From NCBI RefSeq assembly GCF_009391885.1, contig NZ_VZII01000042.1, positions 1 to 64,000 of the forward strand: a stretch of 64,000 bases of DNA, written 5' to 3'. The DNA comes from Pseudomonas sp. MN1F. Its GTDB lineage: Bacteria; Pseudomonadota; Gammaproteobacteria; Pseudomonadales; Pseudomonadaceae. A program made the position numbers and the translations under genes. A model generated the notes under the pieces. That model saw only the letters and a program-made list of their open reading frames with translations. It made no database searches and had not been told where the DNA came from. Positions within the stretch are counted from its first letter, which is position 1, and each line of letters opens with the position of its first letter. Shown piece after piece: positions 35,291 through 44,515 of this stretch.

Positions 35291-37468
35291 TTACAGCCCG
35301 TTACGCGCCTTGAACTCGCGACGACGGCGGTGCAGCACTGGCTCGGTGTAGCCGTTCGGCTGCTTGGCACCTTCGATCACCAGCTCGATCGCCGCCTGGA
35401 ACGCGACGTTGTCGTCGAAGTTCGGCGCCATCGGGCGGTACTGGGCGTCACCGGCGTTCTGCTGGTCGACCACCGCGGCCATGCGCTTGAGGCTCTCCAG
35501 TACCTGCTCCTGGGTGACCACGCCATGGCGCAGCCAGTTGGCCAGCAGCTGGGCCGAGATGCGCAGGGTGGCACGGTCTTCCATCAGGCCGACGTTATTG
35601 ATGTCCGGTACCTTCGAGCACCCCACGCCCTGGTCGATCCAGCGCACGACATAGCCGAGGATGCCCTGGGCGTTGTTGTCCAGCTCGTTGCGGATTTCTT
35701 CAGCCGACCAGTTGGTGTCGGCCGCCAGCGGGATGGTCAGGATGTCGTCGACCGAAGCCGGGGTGCGCGCAGCCAGCTCGCGCTGACGCGCCTGCACGTC
35801 GACCTTGTGGTAGTGCAGGGCGTGCAGGGTGGCGGCGGTTGGCGACGGTACCCAGGCGGTGTTGGCGCCGGCCAGCGGGTGAGCGATCTTCTGCTCGAGC
35901 ATGGCAGCCATCAGGTCAGGCATGGCCCACATGCCCTTGCCGATTTGCGCACGGCCTTGCAGGCCGGTGGCCAGGCCGACGTCGACGTTGTTGTTCTCGT
36001 AGGCGCCGATCCACTTCTCGTTCTTCATGGCACCCTTGCGCACCACGGCGCCGGCTTCCATCGAGGTGTGGATTTCGTCACCGGTGCGGTCGAGGAAGCC
36101 GGTGTTGATGAACACCACGCGCTCGGCGGCCGCCTTGATGCAGGACTTCAGGTTGACCGTGGTACGGCGCTCCTCGTCCATGATGCCGACCTTGACGGTG
36201 TTGCGCTTCATGCCCAGCAGGTCTTCGACGCGGCTGAAGATTTCGGCGGCGAAGGCGACTTCTTCCGGGCCGTGCATCTTCGGCTTGACGATGTACACGC
36301 TGCCGCTGCGGGTGTTCTTGCGGCTGGTGTTGCCGTTGAGGTTGTGCAGGGCGATCAGGTTGGTGAACAGGCCGTCCTGGATACCTTCGGGGATTTCGTT
36401 ACCCTGGCCATCGAGGATCGCCGGGTTGGTCATCAGGTGACCGACGTTGCGCACGAACAGCAGCGAACGGCCGTGCAGGGTTACGCTGCCGCCGTTGGGC
36501 GCGGCGTATTCGCGGTCCGGGTTCATGGTGCGGGTGAAGGTCTTGCCACCTTTGTTTACGCTCTCGGCCAGGTCGCCTTTCATCAGGCCCAGCCAGTTGC
36601 GGTAGACGATGACCTTGTCATCGGCATCGACGGCGGCAACCGAGTCTTCGCAGTCCATGATGGTGGTCAGTGCCGATTCCATCAGGATGTCTTTGACGCC
36701 GGCGGCATCGGTGCTGCCGACCGGGGTGCTGGCGTCGACCTGGATTTCGAAGTGCAGGCCGTTGTGCTTGAGCAGTACGGCGGTCGGTGCCTTGGCGTCG
36801 CCATGGAAGCCGATCAGCTGGGCGTCATCACGCAGGCCGCTGTTGCTGCCGCCTTTCAGGGTGACGACCAGCTTGCCGCCTTCGATGCGGTAGCCGGTGG
36901 AGTCGACGTGGGAGCCTGCGGCCAGTGGCGCGGCTTCGTCGAGGAAGGCACGGGCGAAGGCGATGACCTTGTCGCCGCGCAGCTTGTTGTAACCCTGGCC
37001 TTTCTCGGCGCCGCCTTCATCGCTGATGGCGTCAGTGCCGTACAGTGCGTCGTACAGCGAACCCCAACGGGCGTTGGCGGCGTTCAGGGCGAAGCGGGCG
37101 TTCATCACCGGAACGACCAGCTGCGGGCCGGCCATGTGGGCGATTTCTTCGTCCACGTTCTGGGTGGTGGCCTGGAAATCGTCGGCTTGTGGCAGCAGGT
37201 AGCCGATTTCCTGGAGGAATGCTTTGTAGGCTACGGCGTCGTGTGCCTGGCCTTTGCGTGCCTGGTGCCAGGCGTCGATCTTGGCTTGCAGCTCGTCGCG
37301 CTTGGCGAGCAGGGCTTTGTTCTTTGGAGCGAGGTCATTGATGATCTTCTCTGCACCGGCCCAGAACTGCTCGGCGACGATGCCGGTCCCCGGAATGGCT
37401 TCGTTGTTGACGAAGTCATACAGGACCTTGGCGACCTGAAGGCCACCGACTTGAACGTATCCAGTCAT
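35291..37468 (-). CDS. glcB: Malate synthase G
   Basis: A 725-residue monomeric enzyme of the cytoplasm that joins glyoxylate and acetyl-CoA to make malate, in the glyoxylate bypass and glycolate use. The length and the segments TFTRTMNPDREYAAPNGG, YIVKPKMHGPEEVAFA and GCSKVPDINNVGLMEDRATL are diagnostic of GlcB. The ATG at 37468 has GAGGC upstream and gives the known N terminus (MTGYVQVGGLQVAK). No other glc or ace gene adjoins it. Its upstream region holds a TGTAGT/ACTACA pair. Confidence 0.97.
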   Translation of the reverse strand: MTGYVQVGGLQVAKVLYDFVNNEAIPGTGIVAEQFWAGAEKIINDLAPKNKALLAKRDELQAKIDAWHQARKGQAHDAVAYKAFLQEIGYLLPQADDFQATTQNVDEEIAHMAGPQLVVPVMNARFALNAANARWGSLYDALYGTDAISDEGGAEKGQGYNKLRGDKVIAFARAFLDEAAPLAAGSHVDSTGYRIEGGKLVVTLKGGSNSGLRDDAQLIGFHGDAKAPTAVLLKHNGLHFEIQVDASTPVGSTDAAGVKDILMESALTTIMDCEDSVAAVDADDKVIVYRNWLGLMKGDLAESVNKGGKTFTRTMNPDREYAAPNGGSVTLHGRSLLFVRNVGHLMTNPAILDGQGNEIPEGIQDGLFTNLIALHNLNGNTSRKNTRSGSVYIVKPKMHGPEEVAFAAEIFSRVEDLLGMKRNTVKVGIMDEERRTTVNLKSCIKAAAERVVFINTGFLDRTGDEIHTSMEAGAVVRKGAMKNEKWIGAYENNNVDVGLATGLQGRAQIGKGMWAMPDLMAAMLEQKIAHPLAGANTAWVPSPTAATLHALHYHKVDVQARQRELAARTPASVDDILTIPLAADTNWSAEEIRNELDNNAQGILGYVVRWIDQGVGCSKVPDINNVGLMEDRATLRISAQLLANWLRHGVVTQEQVLESLKRMAAVVDQQNAGDAQYRPMAPNFDDNVAFQAAIELVIEGAKQPNGYTEPVLHRRRREFKARNGL

Positions 37469-37652
37469 TGCTTGCCTCACTCTGCTCAGCTATTTCGCTC
37501 TTCTGTATTAAGCCTGTAGCGCTTCTCTAAACACGTTCCAGTGCTTGCCCTCGTCGGATGGCACGAGCGCGGCTGGGTGCGGCCTGCCAGACGGTCTGGC
37601 AGACAGTGTGCGTATTTTCACAGGCGCCTTGGCAGACATCCAAACGACGTTT

Positions 37653-37678
37653 TGTAGTCCGCGCCACGGGATACTACA
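37653..37678. promoter_or_regulatory. Spaced inverted repeat upstream of glcB
   Basis: TGTAGT (37653-37658) and ACTACA (37673-37678) are inverted and 14 bases apart. The 451-base gap between glcB and the ACT-domain gene (37469-37919) contains this element and no gene. The same hexamers form the tight palindromes upstream of aceE, but there the spacer is 3 bases, so the binding protein may differ. Confidence 0.45.
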
Positions 37679-37919
37679 TGAAGCAGTAGGCGAGGCAAAA
37701 TCAGACTAAAAGCGCCGTTATGCGACCGGTTGGTCGCGTAGGGTCACGCTGGGAGAACGTATGTTCGCAAAAAACGGGTGGATTGTTCCAGATAAATCTT
37801 GAAACAGTACACGATTGTTTGTGCGGATTGCCCTGCGGCAGGTTGCCGCGCCTTGCCTATACTGAGTCGATCCCCCGATTTTTCGCCGCCTTGGGCGGCC
37901 CGACGCAGAGGAAGGGCCT

Positions 37920-38438
37920 GTGGATCATCTTGTACTCACCGTGATTGCCCCGGACAAGGCCGGCCAGGTCGAGCGCATTGCCCAGTGCATTGCCGATCAT
38001 AACGGCAACTGGCTGGAGAGCCGCATGTCGCGGATGGCCGGGCAGTTTGCCGGGATTCTGCGGGTGGCGGTGCCAGCGGAAAACTACGACGAGCTGGTGA
38101 AGTCGCTGCAGGCGCTGGGGCAATACGATATTCGCGTGCTCATTGCCGAGAGCGGCATCGAACCGTCCTGCACGTGGAAGCCGATTGCCATGGAGCTGGT
38201 GGGCAATGACCGCCCGGGCATCGTGCGCGACATCACCCGACTGCTGGCGGATCAGGGGGTGAACCTGGAGCGCTTTACCACCGAAGTGCGGCCGGCGCCG
38301 ATGAGCAGTGAGCCGCTGTTCCATGCTGATGCGCTGCTGGCGCTGCCGTTGACCTTGTCGCTGGATGATCTGCAGCAGAAGCTGGAAAGCCTGGCGGACG
38401 ACTTGATGGTGGAGTTGAAGTTGCGGCCTGAGGACTGA
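37920..38438 (+). CDS. ACT-domain protein, GcvR-like
   Basis: A 172-residue protein made of two ACT domains (about 2-80 and 88-165). Domain two has PIAMELVGNDRPGIVRDITR, typical of GcvR, the repressor-type partner of the glycine cleavage regulator GcvA. It starts with GTG at 37920 with GAGGAAGGG upstream. GcvR senses glycine by its ACT domains; here the ligand is unproven. It is divergent from glcB, whose substrate glyoxylate is a neighbour of glycine in metabolism. A clear terminator follows. Confidence 0.82.
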   Translation: MDHLVLTVIAPDKAGQVERIAQCIADHNGNWLESRMSRMAGQFAGILRVAVPAENYDELVKSLQALGQYDIRVLIAESGIEPSCTWKPIAMELVGNDRPGIVRDITRLLADQGVNLERFTTEVRPAPMSSEPLFHADALLALPLTLSLDDLQQKLESLADDLMVELKLRPED

Positions 38439-38609
38439 ATCGGGTTATCCCGATTTCACGGGGACGGCCCTGTGGATAAGCTGGGGGCGCACCTCGCCAG
38501 CCCAGGCACGGCAAGCCTTCCCGAGGTTTGAGCAAAAAACGTACAGGAATCAGTCGCTTGTGCACAAAGCGCGGGGATGAGGGTGTGGATAACCTTTGGA
38601 GATGTTGCT

Positions 38610-38655
38610 GCAGGCCACGAACGACGTGGCCTGCACGATTTTGATCGTTTTTTGA
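38610..38655 (+). terminator. Terminator after the ACT-domain gene
   Basis: GCAGGCCACG and CGTGGCCTGC form a perfect 10-bp stem with a 5-base loop, followed by ACGATTTTGATCGTTTTTT. It separates the ACT gene from the convergent rarD gene. Confidence 0.85.
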
Positions 38656-39543
38656 TCAGGCGCGCTTGCGCAGATTCAGCCAGGCATCGACGCTGTAAAC
38701 CGCCAACCCCGCCCAGATGAAGATGAACGCTACCAAGCTACTCGACGACAGCTGCTCATCGAACAGCAGCACTGCCTGCAGCAGCACCAGGGTCGGCGCC
38801 AGGTACTGCAGGAAGCCCAGGGTGGTGTAGGGCAGGTGCCGCGCCGCGGCGTTGAAGCATACCAGCGGCACCAGCGTCACCGGCCCGGCAGCGATCAGCC
38901 ACAGCGCCTCGCTGCTGCCGTAGAAGCCAGCTTGTGCGCTCATCGCCGTCGGATGCAGCAGCAACCAGCCCAGGGCCAGCGGTACCAGCATCCAGGTTTC
39001 CACTACCAGCCCGGGCAGCGCCGCCACCGGTGCCTGTTTGCGAATCAGGCCGTAGAAGCCAAAGCTCAGCGCCAGCGCCAGCGACACCCAGGGCAGGCTG
39101 CCCACTTGCCACACCTGCTGCGCAACGCCCACCGCCGCCATGGCCACCGCCAGCCATTGCAGGCGACGCAGGCGCTCGCCGAGCAGCAGCATGCCCAGCA
39201 GCACATTGATCAAGGGGTTGATGTAGTAGCCCAGGCTGGCTTCGAGCATGCGGCCGTTGTTCACCGACCAGACATAGGTCAGCCAGTTGCCAGCGATCAA
39301 CGCACCGCTCAGTGCCAGGATTGCCAGCCGGCGCGGGTTTTCGCGCAGCTCGCGCCACCAGCCGGGGTGCTTCCACACCAGCAGCAACAGTGAACCGAAC
39401 AGGGCCGACCAGAGCACCCGGTGGACGATGATCTCCACCGCCGGAACGCTCTGGATAGCTTTGAAGTACAGCGGAAACAGGCCCCAGATGATGTAGGCAC
39501 CAAGGCCCAGGAGGTACCCGCGGCGCGGGTTTGCAGCGTGCAT
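38656..39543 (-). CDS. rarD: EamA/DMT-family permease RarD
   Basis: A 295-residue membrane protein with ten hydrophobic helices arranged as two EamA repeats. The N terminus (RGYLLGLGAYIIWGLFPLYFKA) and the HLPYTTLGFLQYLAPTLVLL segment are typical of RarD, named for chloramphenicol sensitivity in E. coli. It is probably an exporter or importer of a small metabolite; substrate not known. It is transcribed toward the terminator at 38610 and has srkA 55 bases upstream in opposite reading sense order (both leftward). Confidence 0.88.
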   Translation of the reverse strand: MHAANPRRGYLLGLGAYIIWGLFPLYFKAIQSVPAVEIIVHRVLWSALFGSLLLLVWKHPGWWRELRENPRRLAILALSGALIAGNWLTYVWSVNNGRMLEASLGYYINPLINVLLGMLLLGERLRRLQWLAVAMAAVGVAQQVWQVGSLPWVSLALALSFGFYGLIRKQAPVAALPGLVVETWMLVPLALGWLLLHPTAMSAQAGFYGSSEALWLIAAGPVTLVPLVCFNAAARHLPYTTLGFLQYLAPTLVLLQAVLLFDEQLSSSSLVAFIFIWAGLAVYSVDAWLNLRKRA

Positions 39544-39598
39544 GGAGTGTCCTTGCTCAGTAAAGCGACGCTTATTGTAGACAGCGGCGCGCTTGCTT

Positions 39599-40573
39599 CT
39601 AGAACAATTTCAGCGGTTGTTCATCCAGCGCTGCCATTTGCTCGCGCAAGGCGAGGATCTGGTCACCCCAGTAACGCGGCTGGCCGAACCACGGGAAGCT
39701 CGGCGGGAACGCCGGGTCGTCCCAGCGCCGCGCCAGCCAGGCGCTGTAATGCAGCTGGCGCAGGGCGCGCAATGGTTCGATCAGGGCCAGTTCGCGCGGG
39801 TCGAAATCGTGGAATTCGTTGTAGCCGTCCACCAGCTCGGCCAGTTGCCCCATGCGCTCCTCGCGGCTGCCGGCGAGCATCATCCACAGGTCCTGCACGG
39901 CAGGGCCCATGCGGCAGTCATCAAGGTCGACCACGTGATACACGTCGTCGCGGTGCATCAGGTTGCCGGGGTGCAGGTCGCCATGCAGGCGGATGAGCTG
40001 ATGCGGGGTACGGGCGTAGGCATCCTCGACCCGCTTGAGCAGGTCGCGGGCCACGGACTCGAAAGCCGGCAGCAGGTCGTTGGGAACGAAACCGCCGTCG
40101 AGCAGGGTGTTCAGCGAGGCGTGGCCGAAGTTGTCCACAGCCAGCGCTTCGCGGTGTTCGAATGGGCGCGCAGCGCCGACGGCGTGCAGGCGGCCGAGCA
40201 GCTGGCCGAGGCGGTAGAGCTGGTCGAGGTTGCCGGGTTCTGGTGCATGGCCGCCTCGGCGCGGAAACAGGGTGAAACGAAAGCCCTTGTGCTCGAACAG
40301 GGTCTGGCCGTCGTGTTGCAACGGCGCGACCACGGGCACTTCGCAGTCGGCGAGTTCAGCGGTGAACTGGTGCTCTTCGAGAATCGCCGCATCGCTCCAG
40401 CGGCCCGGACGGTAAAACTTGGCGATCAACGGTTGCGAATCTTCGATGCCCACCTGATAGACGCGGTTCTCATAGCTGTTCAGCGCCAGGACCCGGGCAT
40501 CGCTGAGAAAGCCCAGGCTTTCCACGGCGTCCAGGACCAGGTCGGGGGTGAGGGTGTCGAAGGGGTGGGACAT
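39599..40573 (-). CDS. srkA: Stress response kinase A (YihE/SrkA)
   Basis: A 324-residue Ser/Thr-type kinase of the choline-kinase fold. The catalytic loop is LIRLHGDLHPGNLMHRDD (HGD..N) and the metal site is HVVDLDDCRMGP. The size is close to E. coli SrkA (328), which protects cells after stress by countering MazEF-linked death and is Cpx-controlled. The ATG at 40573 is chosen for the family N terminus (MSHPFDTLTPDLVLDAVE); the longer frame to 40615 is unlikely. It is monocistronic, leftward. Confidence 0.9.
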   Translation of the reverse strand: MSHPFDTLTPDLVLDAVESLGFLSDARVLALNSYENRVYQVGIEDSQPLIAKFYRPGRWSDAAILEEHQFTAELADCEVPVVAPLQHDGQTLFEHKGFRFTLFPRRGGHAPEPGNLDQLYRLGQLLGRLHAVGAARPFEHREALAVDNFGHASLNTLLDGGFVPNDLLPAFESVARDLLKRVEDAYARTPHQLIRLHGDLHPGNLMHRDDVYHVVDLDDCRMGPAVQDLWMMLAGSREERMGQLAELVDGYNEFHDFDPRELALIEPLRALRQLHYSAWLARRWDDPAFPPSFPWFGQPRYWGDQILALREQMAALDEQPLKLF

Positions 40574-40635
40574 GAGGGCTCCGGGGGTGGGCAACAGGTC
40601 GGCATGGTAGCGCATTCCAATGCCTCAAGGTCGGC

Positions 40636-40670
40636 ACGGGCCGGAGCTGGCTTGCCGGCGATCGCTACAC
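40636..40670. repeat. Degenerate single REP
   Basis: GGGCCGGAGCTGGCTTGCCG followed by GCGATCG resembles one REP half without the usual partner. It lies between srkA and the ModE-like gene. Confidence 0.4.
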
Positions 40671-41429
40671 AGGAACCCCGAGCAAAACATAGGAAGGATG
40701 GAACTGCACCTTCACCTTGCTTCCTTCCTTCACCGACTGCTCGGCCAACCAAGATGCCTCGGCAAACGCACACAGCGTCTGCCCATTGCCCAGCGCCAAG
40801 CGCACCTCGCAGTCGCCCTGTGCATCCGCCTGCACCTCTTCGACGGTAGCGTTAAGCTCATTGCAGCCAGCCTCGGCCTCATCCTCCGCCGTGCGCAACT
40901 GTACCCACCCGGCCTTGAGCAGCGCCATCACCGTGGTCCCCAATGTCAGCTCCAGCCGCGCCGTACTGTCGTGGGTAATCAATGCATCGATCTCCAGCCC
41001 GCCGCCCAGCGCCAGGCTGACCCGATCATGCCGGCCCTCCCGTCGCAAACCGCTGACCTGCCCCTGTAGCTGGTTGCGCGCACTGGTGCGCAACATCAGC
41101 CGACCGAGCAGGTCGAGGTCGCTGGACTCTTCCGCCGCTTCGAGAATCTGTGCCTGCAGTGCCTGCACTTTCTGGTACAGGCGCAGCACCCGCTCACCCT
41201 CAACCGAAAGCTTTGCGCCGCCACCGCCACGCCCACCCGTGTTGCGCTCGACCAAGGCCTTGCTGGCGAGGTTGTTGAGTTCGTCGATCGCATCCCAGGC
41301 CGCCTTGTAGCTAATGCCGGCTGCTTTGGCGGCGCGGGTGATCGAGCCTTGCTCGGCGATGTGCTGGAGCAGGGCGATGCGCTGCGGGCGGCGGGCGATG
41401 TGCTGGGTGAGGAGGGCGGGCAGGGACAT
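40665..41429 (-). CDS. ModE-like molybdenum-dependent transcriptional regulator
   Basis: A 254-residue regulator. The N-terminal winged helix-turn-helix of the LysR/ModE type has EQGSITRAAKAAGISYKAAW. The C-terminal half carries two TOBE (Mop) molybdate-binding domains (about 120-185 and 190-254), with SARNQLQGQVSGLRREG and NELNATVEEVQADAQGDCEV. ModE represses molybdate import when molybdate is high. No modABC genes adjoin it here. The ATG at 41429 gives the family start (MSLPALLTQHIARRP). Confidence 0.88.
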   Translation of the reverse strand: MSLPALLTQHIARRPQRIALLQHIAEQGSITRAAKAAGISYKAAWDAIDELNNLASKALVERNTGGRGGGGAKLSVEGERVLRLYQKVQALQAQILEAAEESSDLDLLGRLMLRTSARNQLQGQVSGLRREGRHDRVSLALGGGLEIDALITHDSTARLELTLGTTVMALLKAGWVQLRTAEDEAEAGCNELNATVEEVQADAQGDCEVRLALGNGQTLCAFAEASWLAEQSVKEGSKVKVQFHPSYVLLGVPV

Positions 41430-41455
41430 GGTGGTGCCTATCTGGAACTGACCCG

Positions 41456-42193
41456 TCAAGCTTGCCCCGGTTTTGCCGTGCGTGCCAGGCAATACACATC
41501 GATCCTGCGTGCGCCGGCCTGACGCAGCAGCTGCGCGATGGCCTGCGCGGTGGCCCCGGTGGTCAGCACATCATCGACCACGGCAATGTGGCTGCCCTTG
41601 AGCGATGCCTCGCTGGCCAGCGCGAACGCCTGGCGCAGATTGCGCCGGCGTGTCCGGGCATCCAGGCTCTGTTGTGCCGGTGTTTCACGCGTGCGCAGCA
41701 ACAACCGTTCATCGCATTCGATAACCAGTGCCTTCGACAGCCAGCGCCCGAGCATGCCGGCCTGGTTGAAGCCTCGCTCGCGCAGCCGACGCCGGGCCAG
41801 CGGCACCGGCAACAGCAGGTCTGGCCTGGGCAGGCCCTCCTGATAGCGATGGTGCACGTTGAGGCACAGCAATTCGGCCATCAAGCGACCCAGCGGCCAT
41901 TGGCTGTTGTGCTTGAAGCGGCTGATCAGGGTGTCCAGTGGATACCCATAGTGCCAGGGCGCTATGACCTGATCGTAGGAGGGCGGGCGGCGGCTGCACT
42001 GGGCGCAGATCAGGCCGGCCATTGGCAAGGGCAGGGCGCAGCGCAGGCAATACTCATCGAGCCAGGGCAGTTCTTGCTCGCAGGCGACACACAGCGGGTA
42101 GCGCTGTTCAGCGAGTTCACTGCATAACAAGCATGAATGATTAATATTTGTACAGTTGTAAACCAGTGCTTTTAACCAAGGTTGACAGTTCAT
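41456..42193 (-). CDS. comF: ComF family phosphoribosyltransferase-like protein
   Basis: A 245-residue protein with an N-terminal double zinc-ribbon (Cys21, 24, 35, 38 and Cys49, 52, 63, 66) and a C-terminal PRTase domain with the PRPP loop AVVDDVLTTGATAQA near residue 205. In naturally competent bacteria ComF is needed for DNA uptake; the pseudomonad role is less clear. It is divergent from bioB with 89 bases between starts. The BirA-type operator at 42156-42188 lies inside its first codons, so either the true start is further downstream or the operator really overlaps coding DNA. Confidence 0.88.
   Translation of the reverse strand: MNCQPWLKALVYNCTNINHSCLLCSELAEQRYPLCVACEQELPWLDEYCLRCALPLPMAGLICAQCSRRPPSYDQVIAPWHYGYPLDTLISRFKHNSQWPLGRLMAELLCLNVHHRYQEGLPRPDLLLPVPLARRRLRERGFNQAGMLGRWLSKALVIECDERLLLRTRETPAQQSLDARTRRRNLRQAFALASEASLKGSHIAVVDDVLTTGATAQAIAQLLRQAGARRIDVYCLARTAKPGQA
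42156..42188 (+). promoter_or_regulatory. BirA-type biotin operator of the bio operon
   Basis: TTGTAAACC (42156-42164) and GGTTGACAG (42180-42188) are inverted and 15 bases apart. This matches the BirA consensus TTGTAAACC-N15-GGTTTACAA at 16 of 18 positions. Bifunctional BirA with biotinyl-AMP would repress the bio genes when biotin is sufficient. Confidence 0.8.
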
Positions 42194-42210
42194 AGGCCTT
42201 CCATGACTAT
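42182..42210 (+). promoter_or_regulatory. Probable sigma-70 promoter of bioB
   Basis: TTGACA at 42182-42187 is a perfect -35 hexamer; 17 bases later GACTAT (42205-42210) is a weak -10. The -35 lies inside the right half of the BirA box, so BirA binding would block polymerase. Confidence 0.6.
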
Positions 42211-42282
42211 GCGAGCTATCCGTGATGCGCTGGCGGGCACTTGTGCCTCGGCGCCAGTTACAGCCTAAACAAGGAAACGCCG

Positions 42283-43341
42283 ATGAGCGCCAGCACAACT
42301 GCAACAACACGTCACGACTGGTCCCTGCCTGAAGTCAAGGCACTGTTCCAGCAGCCCTTCAATGACCTGCTGTTCCAGGCGCAGACCGTGCATCGCGCGC
42401 ATTTCGACCCGAACCGCGTACAGGTTTCGACACTGCTGTCGATCAAGACCGGCGCCTGCCCGGAAGATTGCAAATATTGTCCGCAGTCCGGCCACTACAA
42501 CACCGGGCTGGAAAAACAGAAACTGATGGAAGTGCAGAAGGTGCTTGAGGAGGCCGCGCGCGCCAAAGCCATCGGCTCCACCCGCTTCTGCATGGGCGCA
42601 GCCTGGAAACACCCGTCGGCCAAGGACATGCCCTATGTGCTGGAAATGGTCAAAGGCGTGAAGGCCATGGGCCTGGAAACCTGCATGACCCTCGGCAAGC
42701 TCGACCAGGATCAGACCGTGGCGCTGGCCCAGGCCGGCCTGGACTACTACAACCACAACCTTGACACCTCGCCTGAGTTCTACGGCAGCATCATCACCAC
42801 CCGTACCTACGGCGAGCGCCTGCAGACCCTGGCCTACGTGCGCGACGCCGGGATGAAGATCTGCTCTGGCGGCATCCTTGGCATGGGCGAGTCGCTGGAC
42901 GACCGCGCAGGCCTCTTGATCCAGCTGGCCAACCTGCCCGAGCACCCGGAATCGGTGCCGATCAACATGCTGGTCAAGGTCGCCGGTACCCCGCTGGCCG
43001 AGGAAGAGGACGTCGACCCGTTCGACTTCATCCGCATGCTGGCAGTCGCCCGTATCCTCATGCCCAAGTCGCACGTGCGCCTGTCCGCCGGCCGTGAGCA
43101 GATGAACGAGCAGATGCAGGCCCTGGCCTTCATGGCTGGCGCCAACTCGATCTTCTACGGCGAGAAACTGCTGACCACCGCCAACCCGCAGGCCGACAAG
43201 GACATGCAGCTGTTCGCCCGCCTGGGCATCAAGCCCGAAGCGCGTGAAGAGCATGCCGACGAAGTGCACCAGGCGGCCATCGAGCAGGCCTTGGTCGAGC
43301 AACGCAGCAGCGAGCTGTTCTACGACGCCGCGTCTGCCTGA
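42283..43341 (+). CDS. bioB: Biotin synthase
   Basis: A 352-residue radical-SAM enzyme that inserts sulfur into dethiobiotin, the last step of biotin synthesis. The [4Fe-4S] motif GACPEDCKYCPQSG has Cys59, Cys63 and Cys66. Further signatures are YYNHNLDTSPEFYG and the C-terminal ANSIFYGEKLLTT with its cluster-binding residues. The ATG at 42283 has AAGGAAA upstream; the frame extends to 42241 but lacks a good site. It is first in bioB-F-H-C-D; bioA is not in the window, as is usual in pseudomonads. Confidence 0.97.
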   Translation: MSASTTATTRHDWSLPEVKALFQQPFNDLLFQAQTVHRAHFDPNRVQVSTLLSIKTGACPEDCKYCPQSGHYNTGLEKQKLMEVQKVLEEAARAKAIGSTRFCMGAAWKHPSAKDMPYVLEMVKGVKAMGLETCMTLGKLDQDQTVALAQAGLDYYNHNLDTSPEFYGSIITTRTYGERLQTLAYVRDAGMKICSGGILGMGESLDDRAGLLIQLANLPEHPESVPINMLVKVAGTPLAEEEDVDPFDFIRMLAVARILMPKSHVRLSAGREQMNEQMQALAFMAGANSIFYGEKLLTTANPQADKDMQLFARLGIKPEAREEHADEVHQAAIEQALVEQRSSELFYDAASA

Positions 43342-43342
43342 G

Positions 43343-44515
43343 ATGGCCTTCGACCTGGCGGCGCGCCTGGCCGAACGGCGCGCCGCAGACCTGTATCGGC
43401 AGCGGCCATTGCTGGAAAGCCCGCAAGGGCCTGAAGTCGTGGTCGACGGCCAGCGCCTGCTGGCCTTCTGCAGCAATGACTACCTGGGGCTGGCCAACCA
43501 CCCTGAAGTGATTGCCGCCTGGCAGGCCGGTGCCGAGCGCTGGGGTGTCGGTGGCGGCGCCTCGCACCTGGTGATCGGCCACAGCTCGCCGCACCATGCC
43601 GTCGAAGAGGCGCTGGCCGACCTGACCGGTCGCCCGCGCGCGCTGCTGTTTTCCACTGGCTACATGGCCAACCTTGGCGCCATCACCGCGCTGGTGGGGC
43701 AGGGCGACACCGTGCTGCAGGACCGCCTCAACCACGCCTCGCTGCTCGACGGTGGATTGCTCAGTGGTGCCCGTTTCAACCGCTACCTGCACAACGACGC
43801 TGCCAGCCTGGCCAGCCGTTTGGACAAGGCAACTGGCAACACCTTGGTGGTCACTGACGGTGTTTTCAGCATGGACGGCGACCTCGCCGATCTGCCGGCT
43901 CTGGCCGCTGTGGCCCGCGCCCGCGGTGCCTGGTTGATGGTTGACGACGCCCATGGCCTGGGCACCTTGGGTACGCAAGGCGGCGGCATCGTCGAGCATT
44001 TCGGCCTGGGTATCGACGACGTGCCGGTGCTGATCGGCACCCTGGGCAAAGCCTGTGGCACTGCTGGCGCTTTCGTCGCCGGCAGCGAAGAGCTGATCGA
44101 AGCGTTGGTGCAGTTCGCCCGGCCCTACATCTACACCACCAGTCAGCCGCCAGCGCTGGCCTGCGCCACGCTCAAGAGCCTGGAACTGCTGCGCCGTGAA
44201 ACCTGGCGCCGCGAGCACCTGGCTGCGCTGATCCGCCAGTTCCGCCAGGGCGCCTCGCAAATCGGCCTGCAGTTGATGGACAGCCCGACGCCAATTCAGC
44301 CGATCCTGATCGGCGACAGTGCCCAGGCCCTCAAGCTGTCGCGCATGCTGCGTGACCGTGGCCTGCTGGTGACCGCAATCCGCCCACCAACCGTACCTGC
44401 CGGCAGCGCCCGCCTGCGGGTCACCCTGAGCGCGGCGCACAGCGAGGCGCAGGTGCAGCTATTGTTGAATGCATTGGCCGAGTGTTATCCACAGCTGGAG
44501 GCCGCCGATGCGTAA
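43343..44515 (+). CDS. bioF: 8-amino-7-oxononanoate synthase
   Basis: A 390-residue PLP enzyme that condenses pimeloyl-ACP (or CoA) with alanine. Motifs: CSNDYLGLANHPEV near the N terminus, DDAHGLGTLG, and the PLP lysine in GTLGKACGTAGAF near residue 236. The ATG at 43343 is one base after the bioB stop codon, so the genes are coupled. It overlaps bioH by 8 bases. Confidence 0.96.
   Translation: MAFDLAARLAERRAADLYRQRPLLESPQGPEVVVDGQRLLAFCSNDYLGLANHPEVIAAWQAGAERWGVGGGASHLVIGHSSPHHAVEEALADLTGRPRALLFSTGYMANLGAITALVGQGDTVLQDRLNHASLLDGGLLSGARFNRYLHNDAASLASRLDKATGNTLVVTDGVFSMDGDLADLPALAAVARARGAWLMVDDAHGLGTLGTQGGGIVEHFGLGIDDVPVLIGTLGKACGTAGAFVAGSEELIEALVQFARPYIYTTSQPPALACATLKSLELLRRETWRREHLAALIRQFRQGASQIGLQLMDSPTPIQPILIGDSAQALKLSRMLRDRGLLVTAIRPPTVPAGSARLRVTLSAAHSEAQVQLLLNALAECYPQLEAADA

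Noticed and set aside
35330..37519. A 729-codon plus-strand frame antisense to glcB
   Set aside because: Mirror frame of a strongly biased gene; no domain or ribosome site.
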